Positions 20,819 through 33,210 of a stretch of DNA of 64,000 nucleotides are shown one piece after another. This DNA is from Tillandsia leiboldiana (taxonomy: Eukaryota; Streptophyta; Magnoliopsida; Poales; Bromeliaceae): the NCBI GenBank assembly GCA_029204045.2, contig CM055067.1, positions 24,626,838-24,690,837 on the forward strand, read 5' to 3'. Numbering within the stretch: the stretch's first letter is position 1; each line of letters begins with the position of its first letter. The position numbers and the translations under genes were made by a program. Below the pieces are notes generated by a model, which saw only the letters and a program-made list of their open reading frames with translations, was not told the origin of the DNA and ran no database searches.

Positions 20819-23800
20819 TGTGAAGACCCGAAATTCCCACTTATGGATCACTGTTGCCTCTACAGCTTCTGGAGGCCTATGTGGCTCGTTGGCGGGGTTT
20901 GTGCACAATTTGGACGCAAGTGATGGACTTCGGGCTTAAGATGGATCACGTGGGTGATCGGTGGACTCCGTCGGAGCTTTAGAAGTGGTTTCGCGCGCAA
21001 TGGATATTAAAGTTGGACTCAGCGTGAAGTTTGGACCAAGGAACACCTTTCCGGATGCCTTCGGCAATTTTTAGAGTTGGAATTTGGCAAATCGGACTTT
21101 AGAAATGGACCCGGCGCAAAAATCGGATCAAGTGGGCTTTCCGGGGGCTTTCGGCAAATTTTCGGATGAGAATTTGGAGGAACGGACATCGTATTTGGAT
21201 TCAACGCGCGAAATTGTTGTGAATGGTCTATTTACTTGCTTTTTTCGGAGCCCGGTTGACACGCACGTTTTTCGAGGCATCGCGGCACGGATCCTGAGGT
21301 GTGCGCTGTGGCGTTGGCACGCGGCTCGAGGGCGCTCTACGCGAGGGGGGCGCAGCAGGCGCGGGGAACAGCGCCTGCCTGCGCGGGTCACGCGGGGGCC
21401 GCCACGTGGCGGGCCCCCATTCGCGCCCGCGCGGACGCGGGGGGCGCGCGTCCGTGCGGCGCGCTCGGTGTCCCGCGCCTGGGTGAGGCGCGGTGTCACG
21501 CGCCCGTGTGGCGCGTGGGCAGCGTCGCCCGCGTGGACTCGTAAAGTGTGCACCGTTTTGCGTGCAACTTGTTGTACGAGTGTCGGATCGAGGCGAGCCT
21601 ATACACTTTTTTCATCTACTCGACGCGAGGATTATCACCGTATTTTCTGGGATTTTCCGGGAATTGCCCGAAGGTATACCTTTCCCGTTCTCCTGTGCAA
21701 TGTGATACAGCTGTGTATATTGTGGACTTTCGTGCTCACCGCGTTGTGGAATTTGTAACTTGGCCTCCGGGACTCGGATTTTGGCGTGCAGGTACTCGTT
21801 TCGAACGGCTCAACGCGAAGATCGCGTCCGTATTTTTGTTGGATTTTTCAGAGTCCGTTCTGCAGGTGAAAATTGCACATCTTCGGGGCTGGTTTCAGCA
21901 GTTGGTGTATACTCGTATATTTTAGCATAAAGTGTAACTTTGGACCTTTTTGTGGTACCCAGGAGGGTTCGCAAGTGTTTCGGAACACTGCTAGGAGCCG
22001 AGGTTTGCGCGACATGTACCGTGGATACGGGTTCAGCGGTTTGTGCGTGCAAGTGGCCACTCTCTTCACCGACCCCAGGTTTGCCTTGGATTGAGCACTT
22101 CAGGTGGGTAAACTTAGTAATGGTAACTGTTTAGGGGAATGGCAGGGTTTATATGCATGTTATGCCTTATGGGAGGTGTAATAGTGGATGTTCATGTATG
22201 GTTAAGATAAGCTTACTTGTGGGAATGTCACCCTCTATGATTGATAGCATGCCTAATTTAGTGTACAATCAATATGAGCGAGAGGTAAGCATGGAAACGG
22301 CCTAGATAATGTGGATTGGTGCTTACCTGATAATTGTACACGTTTGTTGAACTAGAGACTTAGCATGCGGTAGACAGGTTATAGTTATCCCACACTAGAT
22401 GATATAGAGATCATACGTGGTTATTCATTGGCCTATTTAGGCGGGATTGGTATATCATAGTAGGAATACTTTAGCATGCTTTGCTAATATATGTTTCACC
22501 CACTTTTATCGTTTCTGAGGACAAAAGCATGCTTGTATGGACATGTAGCTAGGCCATCTTTTACTGCTGCACTACTTATTGGAACTTGACTTAGGAGAAA
22601 CCATGCTTTTCCTTTCTCCTTCTTTGTTAGTCAGGTGGTCTGTATTGCTCGGGTGCGAGCAGGGGTCTGGGGTAGTGTAGCCGGGACATTGGTGTCAGGG
22701 ACGGGTTGTGCTGGATTGCGGTTGGCAGGGTTTTTGCAGTGACCGCGGACTTTGGGCGGTTGACCGGATATTTATTTATGCATCAGATTGGGTATCAGAT
22801 TTCTCTAGTGGACGGAGTTTCCCACTATTTGAGTATTTTTGCATCTGATTGAGGACCAGGGTGTTCTTTAGTGGTTGGGCTTCCCCACTTTGATCATAGT
22901 CATGATCTAGTCCTGCTATATAGAGATACTTGTGATACTGATGACAGAGATACTTTACTCGTGTGGGTCGCTCCCCTCGAGTGCCGCTCCGGAGTAGGCT
23001 TTAGACCGTGTTGGGTTCCGGTCAGACCGTGTTGGGTTCCGGTCATTTGGACAGTGGAGATACTGAGTTCGTGAGATTGATGACAGAGCAGGCAGTACCG
23101 GGTTTTATACCGGTTCATTCGATTGGGTTTGTTCGGTCAGATACTTTTATTGTTGCACTCGTGCCTAGGGGCGGAGTGAGGTCTAGTAGCTGTGTTTAGA
23201 CCAGTGCTAGTGTTGATGGGAGCCGTTCGGTTTGACGGTGGTCCCGTGTCATTGTGAGTACCTTGACCGTCATGTGAGAGGTTGAGCATCATAACTCTAT
23301 CCGTTCTGAGAGAGAGCGCGGATTTTGACTATAGCCTGCATGAGCCACTACTCGATAGCGAGTTAGTCCGTTTGGACGCCCTACATGATTCCTGCCTGTC
23401 AGCGGGAGGAGGTTGTAGGTGGGCGCAGATTGACTGGACCAGATGTGGCAGTCAGCTCGATTGGGTCGATTGTGCACTTCATGTGCTAGTGGTTGTATAC
23501 CATTCTTTGATTCTCCCCTCCTGAGCATTTAGATGGAGGCTTGGTAGCTGTTAGGTGACATCAGCGTTCTTGTTCAGTTCCCAGTTCTTTGGGTATTTTA
23601 TGTCTCTTGAGGACTTGGTGGGCAGACCGTCGGGTCTGGCGGTGGTACCCACTGAGAACTCCCTTTTTGGTGTAGTTCTCACACCCTTTGGGGGTTTTCC
23701 CCCCTCCTTTTTCCTTCCTCTCCTCTGTTTTGCAGAGTCTTAGCGGGTGTTGCTGATTCTGCGGTTTTTGATCGAAGCAAGGGAGTCGCGAGCTAGATCC

Positions 23801-24201
23801 CTACCCATCGTTGGAGAGTAGCGGTACCCCTTCAGAGGAGATCTTCAGTAGATTAGTTGTTTTATTTTCCTCTTTTGAGAGACTGATGTAGCGAGGATAT
23901 ATTATGTATTGAGAGACTGTACACTGATGTATTCATTGGAGATATCTCCCGGTTGGGTTCAGAGCTTGTATTTGAGGACATTGTATCATTATTATTTCTT
24001 TTTGGGAGACGGTCATTGTTGTATTATTTCCAGTTGTACAGTGATTGATTTTAGTTATACAGCGGGTTTTTATTTTTAGCTCTGATATCTGTTAGCTGTA
24101 GTACTTTTCTTGCAGGTAGGACGCCTCGCCTATGCGGCTTTGGCATAGGTGGCGGATCTATTGGCGAGCCCGGGTCGCAGTTTCGACCCCGGGGCGTGAC
24201 A
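20819..24201 (+). mobile_element. G5 solo LTR
   Basis: 3383 bases from TGTGAAGACCCG to GGGGCGTGACA, flanked by the direct repeat AATCC (20814-20818 and 24202-24206). It has no internal region, so it arose by LTR-LTR recombination after insertion into the G6 LTR. It is the reverse-oriented sister of the LTR at 4787-8801 but lacks that copy's three repeat arrays, holding a single CACCGTTTTGCGTGC motif (21549-21566). A 22-bp direct duplication (GACCGTGTTGGGTTCCGGTC, near 23005-23043) is local. Confidence 0.93.
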
Positions 24202-25493
24202 AATCCGATACCCGAGTGCGGAGATAAAAATCCGACAAGCCTCCGCTGTCCAGCAAAAACCACCAGCAGGAAAGGGGTTCAAATATGCCTCGTAAACCAT
24301 GCCAAGAACTCAGAATGAAGCAAGGTGATCAACACGGAAATCGAAGGCCTACCTCTCGTGAAACCGATGCCGCAAAAATCCTCCAAAAATTCCTTCGGAG
24401 TAGCTCTGTGGACCTCGTGGACAAAACACGCGACAGAAATGGGCTACCGAAGAAGAAACGTCGCACTGTGCCGAATCACCGAAGCCGTCAATGCTGCGCC
24501 CTCCAAAAATTCCGAAACTCCCTCGAGAGATGCAGCACAAGATGAGGAACAAAGTTGCTTTAGGGCTCAAGAGCAGAGGAGCTCGGGAAAAGGGGCTAAA
24601 GGCCCAAGAGACCGGCCTATTTATAGGCCTCCACCAAAAAACCACAAAATCCAAGTTTATTGGGCTTTCGGGCCCAACTTTCGGGCGCCCGGGGGATTCC
24701 GGCGGCTACATTGCCCGAATCACGCGCCCTGGCCCGGCCCGCGATGAGAGCACGGATCTACCTGGCTCCGACGCGTGTCCCGAACAGCGGACAGCGTGTG
24801 CGGAGCCAGTAGGCTCGTGCCACGTGGCCCCGACCGCGGATCGTGGGGCGGTGGCGCCCGCCAATCGCAGGGCGGTGGCGCCCGCCAATCGTAGGGCGCC
24901 ACGTGGCGCCCCCACGTCGGCGGTCACCTGCCCCACCTGCCCCGCCTGCTCCCCCTGGCACGTGGACCGCGCGCGTGTGAGCCGGCCACTCACAGGCCGC
25001 CACGTGGCCCGCCCCGGTCCATGCGCTAGCCGGCGCGTTTCCGTGGACTGCGTCGCGAGAGCCCGCCAACCAGGAGCTGCCACGTGTCCCCCCGCGCCCG
25101 GTCCATGCACCTGCGCCTTCTCTGTGGACCACGCCGTGTGCGCCGGCCAACCAGGGGCCGCCACGTGGCATCCAGCTGGTCCACAGCTCCCCCCATGCAC
25201 CAAAATACGCAGAAAACTTTCGGGGGTCCGTTTTTGGGCATCCGGACTCCGAAAAACACAAGTAAATAGCCGATTTTCGACGTTTTTTCGTGCTGAATCC
25301 AAATCAGGTCTCGGATTAGCCTGAAACCTTTTTAAAAATTCGGCAAAAACAGCCGAAGGACAGGCTTGATCCAGAGACCTCACCGAGCCCGTCCAACGCG
25401 CCTATTTGACGCATTGCGGGTCCGACCCACCAATAATAGGTGTTCCACTTCATGGGTCATGGGGAAAGCCACACGGGGATCCGGGTCACTACA
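24202..25493 (-). repeat. G6 LTR fragment, proximal part
   Basis: Continuation of the interrupted minus-strand LTR. In plus coordinates it ends GATCCGGGTCACTACA, meaning the LTR starts TGTAGTGACCCGG on the minus strand, as in G2 and G4. A TATA box on the minus strand (CTATTTATAG in plus reading, about 24617-24626) precedes a long GC-rich section with repeated CCACGTGG and GCCAACC blocks (24820-25180). The bases right after it belong to an RT fragment, so this LTR was inserted in, or recombined with, another gypsy pol. Confidence 0.75.
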
Positions 25494-25997
25494 CAAATAG
25501 TACAGGTGCACCCCAAGGTGACACACTCGGCCTAATAAAACCCTTGGCCAACAAATTCTCGAGTTGTGCCTTGAGCTCCCTCAACTCTGCAAATGCCATC
25601 CAATAAGGTGCCTTCGTAATAGGGGAAGTGCCGGGAATAAGCTCAATCGAAAACTCAATCTCCCTTTCGGGAGGCATCCACGACAACTCCTTAAGAAAAA
25701 ACATCAGGAAAATCCCTTACTACCGAAACATCTGCAAGTGAGTGGGGAAGGGCGCGTGATCACATCCACTGAGGCTAAGTAAACTACACATCCACCAACA
25801 ATCATTCCTCTCGCACAAGATGCAGAAACAAACAAAAAGAAGAAGGTACTCTTACACTCAAGGTAAACAAACTCCGGATATCTAGGTTCTCGTAGATGCA
25901 CATGATGCTTCTCACAATCAATTACCGCATAGTGCCTGGTAAGCCAATCCATACCAAGCACCACATCAAACTCCCTGATAGGTATAACCACCAGATC
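25494..25997 (-). pseudogene. Gypsy protease-RT junction fragment
   Basis: Minus-strand pol scrap. The first part reads the end of the protease region (IPIREFDVVLGMDWLTRHYAVIDC), a segment like VVRDFPDVF in another frame, then the start of RT ([23 protein letters not shown] and [18 protein letters not shown]), stopping exactly at the G6 LTR edge. Frameshifts and a stop near 25700 divide it. The catalytic protease DTGA and the RT FVDD or FIDD motif are not included. It is the remnant of an element that received the G6 LTR; its other half is not in the window. Confidence 0.85.
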
Positions 25998-26727
25998 CGT
26001 TAAGGATTTTGTATTGGCGTATTTCGTGAAGTGTTATAAGTCTTGAAGATTGAAGATGAAGAATTATGGATCATATACATCAATCTCAAGAAGAATGAAT
26101 TCAAAAGGATCTGGTACGTTTAACTAAATAATTTTGGTGATCCGAATACATTCTTGTAGTGTAGGAACACTTGGAATATTTTTCATCGCATAAAAATAAA
26201 AAAACTAGACAAGTTGGATGTTCAGGATCCGAATCAGGGCATTCCAGTCCAGACCCCGAACAGAGTTGAGTTCAAGCGTAATTCCAGTCCGGAACAGTCC
26301 CCAGTCAGTCCGGATCCCGAACCTTGTGTTTGTTGAAATCGCATGAACAGTCCGGATCAGGAAATTCCAGTCCGGGCCCCGAACTATTTTTTCAGGAAAT
26401 TCTCTAAAAAAGACGACAGTCCGGATCAGCTAAAATCTAGTCCGGACCGCCGTACAGAAAAAATTCTGTTAAGTCAGTTTTTGATGCTTATCTATTTCCG
26501 AAGATTTCTAACCTACAAATAGACCCTTATTTTCATCTTTTAGGATTAATCCAAATAACGGAGATAATCAAAATCCACATATAGAGAAGAAAGGAAAACA
26601 CGATTAATTTCATGTTTCTTCATCTATATTGATCAATTTGATTCTAGGGTTTCCAAACTCTAATTTCTTGTAGAATTAAATTGATGAATACTTAGATGGT
26701 GTTTTCTTATCTATCTTTGATCTAAGT
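25998..26727 (+). repeat. Copia B 5' LTR, first part
   Basis: Starts CGTTAAGGATTTTG where copia A has TGTTACGGATTTTG, so the terminal T is mutated. It follows the copia A LTR through the palindrome cluster and promoter area up to GATCTAAGT (26719-26727), where the G2 element is inserted. It resumes at 61562. In the cluster the repeated core here is AGTCCGG rather than GATCCGGATC. Confidence 0.9.
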
Positions 26728-28267
26728 TGTAGTGATCCGGCCTTTCGGGGTATTTTTGACTTACATATAGTCATTTAAGCCTTTAAGTGAAATAAAATTA
26801 TTCAATTCTTAAAAGTTGGCCATTGTGAGGTGCTGGTATTTTTTTGCAATAGAGCGCGGAAAAAGAAAGCCAACGGTGCGATCGGATCTGAAATCCGATA
26901 TCGGGATCTCCCGGAACGGAATTCCTAGTGATACGGTGATTAAGTCATGCATCGGAATCCGTGCAAAATATCTTGCACCCGTTAGAGATAAGGTGGGTTA
27001 TCTCGTAGGGGATAATTAATTAGTTAATTAATTATCCATGAGGGAAAATAGAATTCTCTTACGTACTAATTAAAAAGGGAATTAATTAAAGATTTAATAC
27101 GAGCTATATAAGGGATCCCGATTATCGGAAAGAAAAGAAAAGAAAAATAAAAACCCTAATCGGTGAGAAGAGAAAAAGAAAAGAAAAGGCGGAACCCTAA
27201 CGGGAGGAGAAAAGAGGAAAAGAAGGAGGAAGCGGAGGAACCCGATCGCCCTGATTCACGTGCCGGAGATCGGAGAACGAGACGCCATCGTCTACGGGGA
27301 GCGGATCCTGGTCTCCAACACCGAAAGGAAACAAGATCGGTTCTTTAATTCCGATAAATTAAGGTTAGTGAACATCGTTGCGGTTGTTAAATTAATCGGG
27401 GGTTTATCGTGTCCTTGTAAGGTGATTTTAATCGGAACATCGATCGCGGATTTTCGTCGGGTTTTGATCCATGTTTTATTCTCGTTCTTGACCGGGTGTG
27501 ATCGAGGATTTTTATCGAATTTTAATTGGTGGTTTTTAATCGGTTTCTTGTTATCGGACCTCCGATCGACGTTTTGGTTGTTCGTCGATCGTTGGTTCAG
27601 TCATTAGAATTATCGTGTATTTATTCGGGAATTTTTTGGGATGTTTCGTTGGAACATAGTGGGTTAACGGGAGGCCGCCGCCGCCATTGTTAAACGGGAG
27701 GCCGCCGCCGTCGTTACGATGTTCGTGGGGTCGTCGCCGGAGTCGCACGGGAGCGAAAACGGAGAAGAAAACCGAAAAAGGGGCATTACTGTTCACCCCG
27801 TACGGGTTTCTCAGCCCGCGCTCCACGGGCCAGAGCGTGCACCCGGCGCACGCCCCACGGCGCGGAAGCCGCAGACCCGGCGCACGCCTTCGTGCGCCGG
27901 CCCGGCCCGCTCAGGCGCGGTGCACGCAACAGCGTGCACCCGGTGTGTGCCGCAGGCCCGTGCGGCCGTGAGCCCGGTGCGCGCTCGTGTCGTGCACCGG
28001 CCCGGCCCAGAATGCGCGGTGCACGCTTCGTGCGTGCACCCGGTGCATTCCGCGCAGCCGCCGACGCTGTAAACCCGGTCCGCGCCTGCCCTGTGCACCA
28101 CCCGACAGCCCAAAGTTCGGTGGCTCCGTTTGGGTCCGTTTTTCCACCGTTTTGAGCGCCGTCTTCGCCGTTGGGATCACAATCTCCGCGGTTCTCTTGG
28201 CATGGCAACTTGGGATCTTTTTGGTCACTGTTTTATTATGTCGGGTGCTAATTTCGCCGACGCTCCG
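26728..28267 (+). repeat. G2 5' LTR, first part
   Basis: Begins TGTAGTGATCCGGCC after TSD TAAGT and matches the 3' LTR from 58437 onward. It ends at CTCCG (28263-28267), which is repeated at 38096-38100 after G3. Includes a TATA box (27104-27113), purine-rich AAAGAAAAGAAAAG runs and a two-copy 27-base GC repeat (27665-27715). Confidence 0.93.
27104..27113 (+). promoter_or_regulatory. TATA box of the G2 5' LTR
   Basis: CTATATAAGG, identical at the matching place in the 3' LTR (58813-58822). About 375 bases into the LTR, a normal position for the promoter. Confidence 0.65.
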
Positions 28268-31200
28268 TGTCACGCCCCGGGGTCGAAACTGCGACCCGGG
28301 CTCACTAACAGATCCGCCATCTGTACGGAAACTGCCGTACAGACGAAGCGTCTAACCTGCAGGAAGAATCAACTACAGAGATACAGATATCAGAGCTGGA
28401 AGTAAACTAGTAAGAACTGGAAACCAAACACTGTACAACTGAAGATAACACAATATCCATCTCCCCAAATACTATCATAAACCAAGTCCTCTGATACAAA
28501 ACTCAAAAGGGAGATATCTCCAATAAAGTACATCAGTGTACAAGCTCTCACTACAAAAATAACCTCACTACATCAGTCTCTCAAACTGTAAAATAAAGTA
28601 CAACTCTATACCTCACAACAAGGGTCTCTCAACAGAGGAAAAAGAAGTAAGCTAATCTACTGAAGCTCTCCTCTGAAGGGGTACCGCTACGCTCCAATGA
28701 CGGGTAGGGAACTAGCTCGTGACTCCCTCGCCTCGGTCAGAAGGATCAGCAACTGGAGCAACAGGAACAGGAGAAGAAGTTCCTGGGGAAAAAGACACCA
28801 CGACGGGTGTGAGAACTACTTCCCACAGTAGTTCTCAGTGGGTGCCGTCAACAAGCCCAACGGTCTGCCCACCAAGTCTACTAGAGGCCAAAAATAACAA
28901 TGCAATGAAAACTAAACAAGAAAAGCTGGAGCTACTCTACAGCTACCATGCCTCTATCTAGATACTCCAAAAAGTGGAACAGATGAAAGCAAATGAGACC
29001 ACTCGCACCCAAGGTGCTCAATCGACCCAAACGAACTGACTACCTCAAAGGTCCAGTCAAGCCTGCGCCCGTCGACTAGGAACGCTCCTGCCCACTACCA
29101 CACATCCCCATGAGGACGGGATTTACGTGGGGCGTCCTGTCCTACTAACTCATCCCTCGCGCAAAACTGCCTCAACAGGCCAACCATCGTATCCACAGCG
29201 GCATCTCAGGACGCGACTCCAACTGAGTAGAAAGGCGCGGCATAGAGTATCAAACATTGGCATATGCAGGCTAGTCAAAAACCACGCTCACTCTCAGAAC
29301 GGTAGGGCTCAAGATCCCCAAATACCTCGCACAACAGTCGGAGCACTCTCGACGACTCGGCTGCTCGGCTAACTCGAAACACGAGACACTAGCCACACCA
29401 ACGGCTCGCAGCACAAGGCTCACTGGCTGGAGATACTCCACAGCCAGGGACGACCCACAACTCAGGGTAACAAAACAGGTCGGACAACACTCAACGACCT
29501 GGGACCACCGTCAACCCCAACGGTTCCCAACAAGACGGACCGGAAGATACTCGACGGCCCGGGACTACCGTCTACTCAACGGCTCTCTCCCACGACTGTG
29601 CAATAGGGAAACAAGACCTCTCGGGACTACCGTATACCCAAACGGCTCCCGGCACAGATAAGCAACCCGCTACAACTACCAGACTCCACTCTGCTCCCAA
29701 GCACGAGTGCAAACGCATCCCACACTAAAAGAAAATCCCGACCTCTCGGCCCACTACCCGGGCGAGGATAACACTATGTCCAGGGATAGCAAAACAGTGT
29801 GGGTGTCTAAACATAATTAACCCTAGCCCAAGTGAGGGTTTTCTGCTGGTCTGGTTACACATGCAACATATGACGGGGGTGCTAGGTCAAGTTCCAAGAT
29901 AGCTGTATCAACAGATAATAAAAGGAATAACAATTCCTACAATCTAGCATACTACACAATGAAATAAACTATCATGCATAGTCCTACATCAGTAGAAATA
30001 TTGTACAGTCCATAAAACTTGGAGATAAGGCCACCCACCTCGATTTGCCACCAATTGCTCGTAGACACTTGCAATTGGCCTCCACGCGATCCGCACGCAA
30101 AACGGGACACGCCGTCGGAGTCCGCACGCAAAACGGAGCACGCCGCCGGAGTCCGCACGCAAAACGGAGCACGCTGCCGGAGTCCGCACCAAAAACGGAG
30201 TCTGCACGTGAAACGGTGCACGGCGCCGGAATCCGCACGCAAAACGGTGCACGGTGCCGGAAACCGCACGCAAAACGGAGTCCGCACGCAAAACGGTGCA
30301 CGGTGCCGGAGTCCGCACGCAAAATGGAGTCCGCACGCAAAACGGTGCACGGTGCTGGAGTCCGCACGCAAAACGGTGCACGGTGCCGGAGTCCGCACGC
30401 AAAACGGTGCACGGTGCCGGAGTCCGCACGCAAAACGGAGTCCGCACGCAAAACGGTGCACGGTGCCGGAGTCCGCACGCAAAACGGAGTCCGCACGCAA
30501 AACGGTGCACGGTGCCGGAGTCCGCACGCAAAACGGTGCACGGTGCCCAACACAGAAAAGAGCAAGAGGGTTAATTACAGTCCAAAAGGTCGCCCCGAAA
30601 ACTGTACAAAAATACAGTAAAACCAACACACGGGACCTACCCGACTGCGCCGCCGTCGCCGGAACGCTCCCCACGAAAAAAACTCGCGCGCTCCACGAGG
30701 CCCACGACGCCACGCCGCACCTCCCACTATCTCCCTCACTCTCCCTCTCGCTCGGATGAAGAAAGAAACGAAGAAGGAGAAGAAGTCGCTTGCGGGGAGG
30801 AAGAAGAAGAAGAAAAGGAGGAAAATGGGAGGGGCGGTCCACGGTGCACGGTGCGCCGTGCACCGGCCGGTGCACCACACCCACCCGGGTGCACCCGGCC
30901 CACGCAAGAGGAAAGGCGGCCACGTGGCCGCGTCCCTGCGCGCCACGCGGCCGCGCAGTTCACGCGCCACACGGGCGCGTGACACCGGCCGCCCACAGGC
31001 GCGGGACACGCGCCCGTGACACGGGCGTGCGCCCCAGCGCCCGCGCGGGCGCCAACTGGGGTCCGCCACGTGGCGGCCCCCACGTGGCCCGCGCGCGGGT
31101 GCCCTGTGCACCTGACGCGCGCAGAGGCGCCTGTCGCGTCAGCCGCGCCTCGCCTGACGCGCCGCAGCCTCCTCGGGATCCGTGCCACGCGTGTCTCGAT

Positions 31201-31684
31201 CCGCGTGCCGCTTTGCCTCGAAAAGCGCACACGCCTACCGGACTCCAAATCCAACAAATAAATAGTCCATCCTTAGCGATTTCGCGCGCTGAGTCCAGAA
31301 ATGATGTCCGATTCTCCAAATTCTCATCCGAAAATTGCGGAGTGCCCCCGGATAGCCCACTCGATCCGATTTCCGCGCCGGGTCCATTTTTAAAGTCCGA
31401 TTTGCCCAATTCCAACTCTAAAAATTCCCGAAGGCGACCGGAGAGGTAAACTTTTATCCGGACTTCACCCGGAGTCTAATTTTGACATCTGAATCGCGCG
31501 AAATCACTTCTAAACACCCGACGGGTCCTCCAACTTCCCACGGGGTTTCCAATGATGCAAGCAAATCCCAAATTGCATCACAAATCCATTTCTGGGCCCC
31601 CAACACGCGCACCAACACCCCCAACGGCGACCGAAAGCTGCCCAACAACCGGCAACCCTACGCGGGGGATTCCGGGACCTCACA
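28268..31684 (-). repeat. G3 3' LTR
   Basis: 3417 bases, plus-coordinate ends TGTCACGCCCCGGG and CCGGGACCTCACA. Almost identical to 34988-38095 but 309 bases longer, the difference lying in the motif array at about 30090-30547. Confidence 0.93.
30090..30547 (-). repeat. 31/18-bp motif array in the G3 3' LTR, 17 units
   Basis: Units of TCCGCACGCAAAACGGTGCACGGTGCCGGAG (31 bases) alternate irregularly with an 18-base version TCCGCACGCAAAACGGAG. The partner LTR has five units (36830-36955). On the minus strand the core reads CACCGTTTTGCGTGC. Arg/Cys-rich frames over it are repeat artefacts. Confidence 0.93.
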
Positions 31685-31721
31685 TCCTCCCCCACTAAAG
31701 GAAAGTTTCGTCCTCGAAACT
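31685..31721 (-). promoter_or_regulatory. G3 polypurine tract and inverted repeat
   Basis: Minus-strand reading: AGTTTCGAGGACGAAACT (31704-31721), then TTTCCTTTAGTGGGGGAGGA against the LTR. Same layout as G5 at 8802-8837. Confidence 0.75.
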
Positions 31722-32422
31722 AGATCAAGCCCATCAGGAGTCAAGAGTACCACGGCTAGGTAACAACAATACGCCTCCAGCTCCCCCACTCGCTCCTCGT
31801 GTTTACTCCGCGACAACAACAACAAGTACGGTATGACCCGATGCGCAATTCTCTCATCTATCGAGCCAGAAATTGCAACGGGCGTCCCTCGTACTCCAAT
31901 AATCACAGATCTCAAAGGAGCAAGTAAATCACGGGCGAGGAAAAAAAACACATCACTACTGAGCTGAGACGTGAAAAACCAAGGGCTCCATTAAAAGGCT
32001 GGGGGAAAACTGAAATAACCACAAGTGTAATACGCACCAAACCCCGTCATGGTGCCCACCTCAACAAGGCGACCCGAAGCAAACCGGCACACTCATCCAA
32101 TAAGGAAGGGAATCCAATAAGTTGGGGTAATCACTCGGTTGCCTCCCAATCCGAAACCACTCGAGTGGACAACACAACTGCAGGCTACCCTTAAAAGGGA
32201 TCCACAAGAGACACAATCTCGTGCCACAGTTGGTCGCTCAAAATGCTATCATAACCCCAACGGACCCACGGGTCGAAGTCGATCCCTCAACTAAAAGAAC
32301 ACCCTGACGGGAACCAAACCGTCGGTGAACGGGACTGGAAACTGGCTCACAAGGCGATCATAAAGCTGATGCCCAACTCGCGGTCAAAAGTCTGAAACAT
32401 CCAAAAGACTCTCACCGTTGTG

Positions 32423-32655
32423 TACCTACAACGTGGCATCACTGCCGTGCACCCACGGCGTGGCATTACTGTCGTGTACGAACGGCGTGGCCTCACTGCC
32501 GTGCGCCAACGGCGTGGCATCACCACCGTGTATCAACGGTGTGGCATCACTACCGTGTATCAACGGCGTGGCATCACCACCGTGTATCAACGGCGTGGCA
32601 TCACCACCGTGTATCAACGGCGTGGCATCACCACCGTGTATCAACGGTGTGGTAT
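32423..32655. repeat. 27-bp minisatellite, about nine copies
   Basis: Unit like AACGGCGTGGCATCACCACCGTGTATC, increasingly uniform toward the right, where four adjacent copies are nearly identical. A 27-base period keeps reading frames open for the full array in several frames, explaining the repetitive Val-Ala-Ser-Pro-Pro frames. Confidence 0.92.
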
Positions 32656-33210
32656 CTCAAGCATCAAGGCCTCAGATCTTCACAGCCCTATACCCAACAC
32701 TACCTCGAAAATCCGGAGCTGAGGAAGGGCCAAAAGATCAACAGGCAAAAACCAGGGCCCCAACTGCACTGGGCAGGACCAATAACACCCATCTATGTGC
32801 AACACGTGATCAGGTATCTGAACCTCACGAGCACAAGCTAAGGGTACTATCTCTAGCCCATACATCAATGCAAATGCCCTAGCACTCTCACCGCTATGTC
32901 GGAGAACCCTCAACGACTCAACTCGCAGCAACACCCCACTCATAGGCGAGAAGAACCGACTGACGCGGCCAAAATCTAAAAAATCCCGATAGACCGGTGC
33001 CTAGAACCCCAATCCAACAAGAACAGACTCTAGGCTCAGTCTATCGAAGTTTTCGCTCCTTTACCGTTCAGGGATTCGGTCCCTCTCGTTCAAAGCGGGA
33101 AACTATGTCGACAAGCAACTCACGGCTGGAGACGCTCCCGGTAGTCCATCAGGACGAACTCGACGCCATCAAATCTCGGCGTCCTGTCGGGTCATCTCAA
33201 TCTCACTAAA

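Noticed and set aside
27687..28072. GC-rich overlapping frames in the G2 LTR
   Set aside because: Present in both LTR copies but with substitutions that ignore codon position, and stops differ; ordinary LTR sequence rich in GTGCAC blocks.
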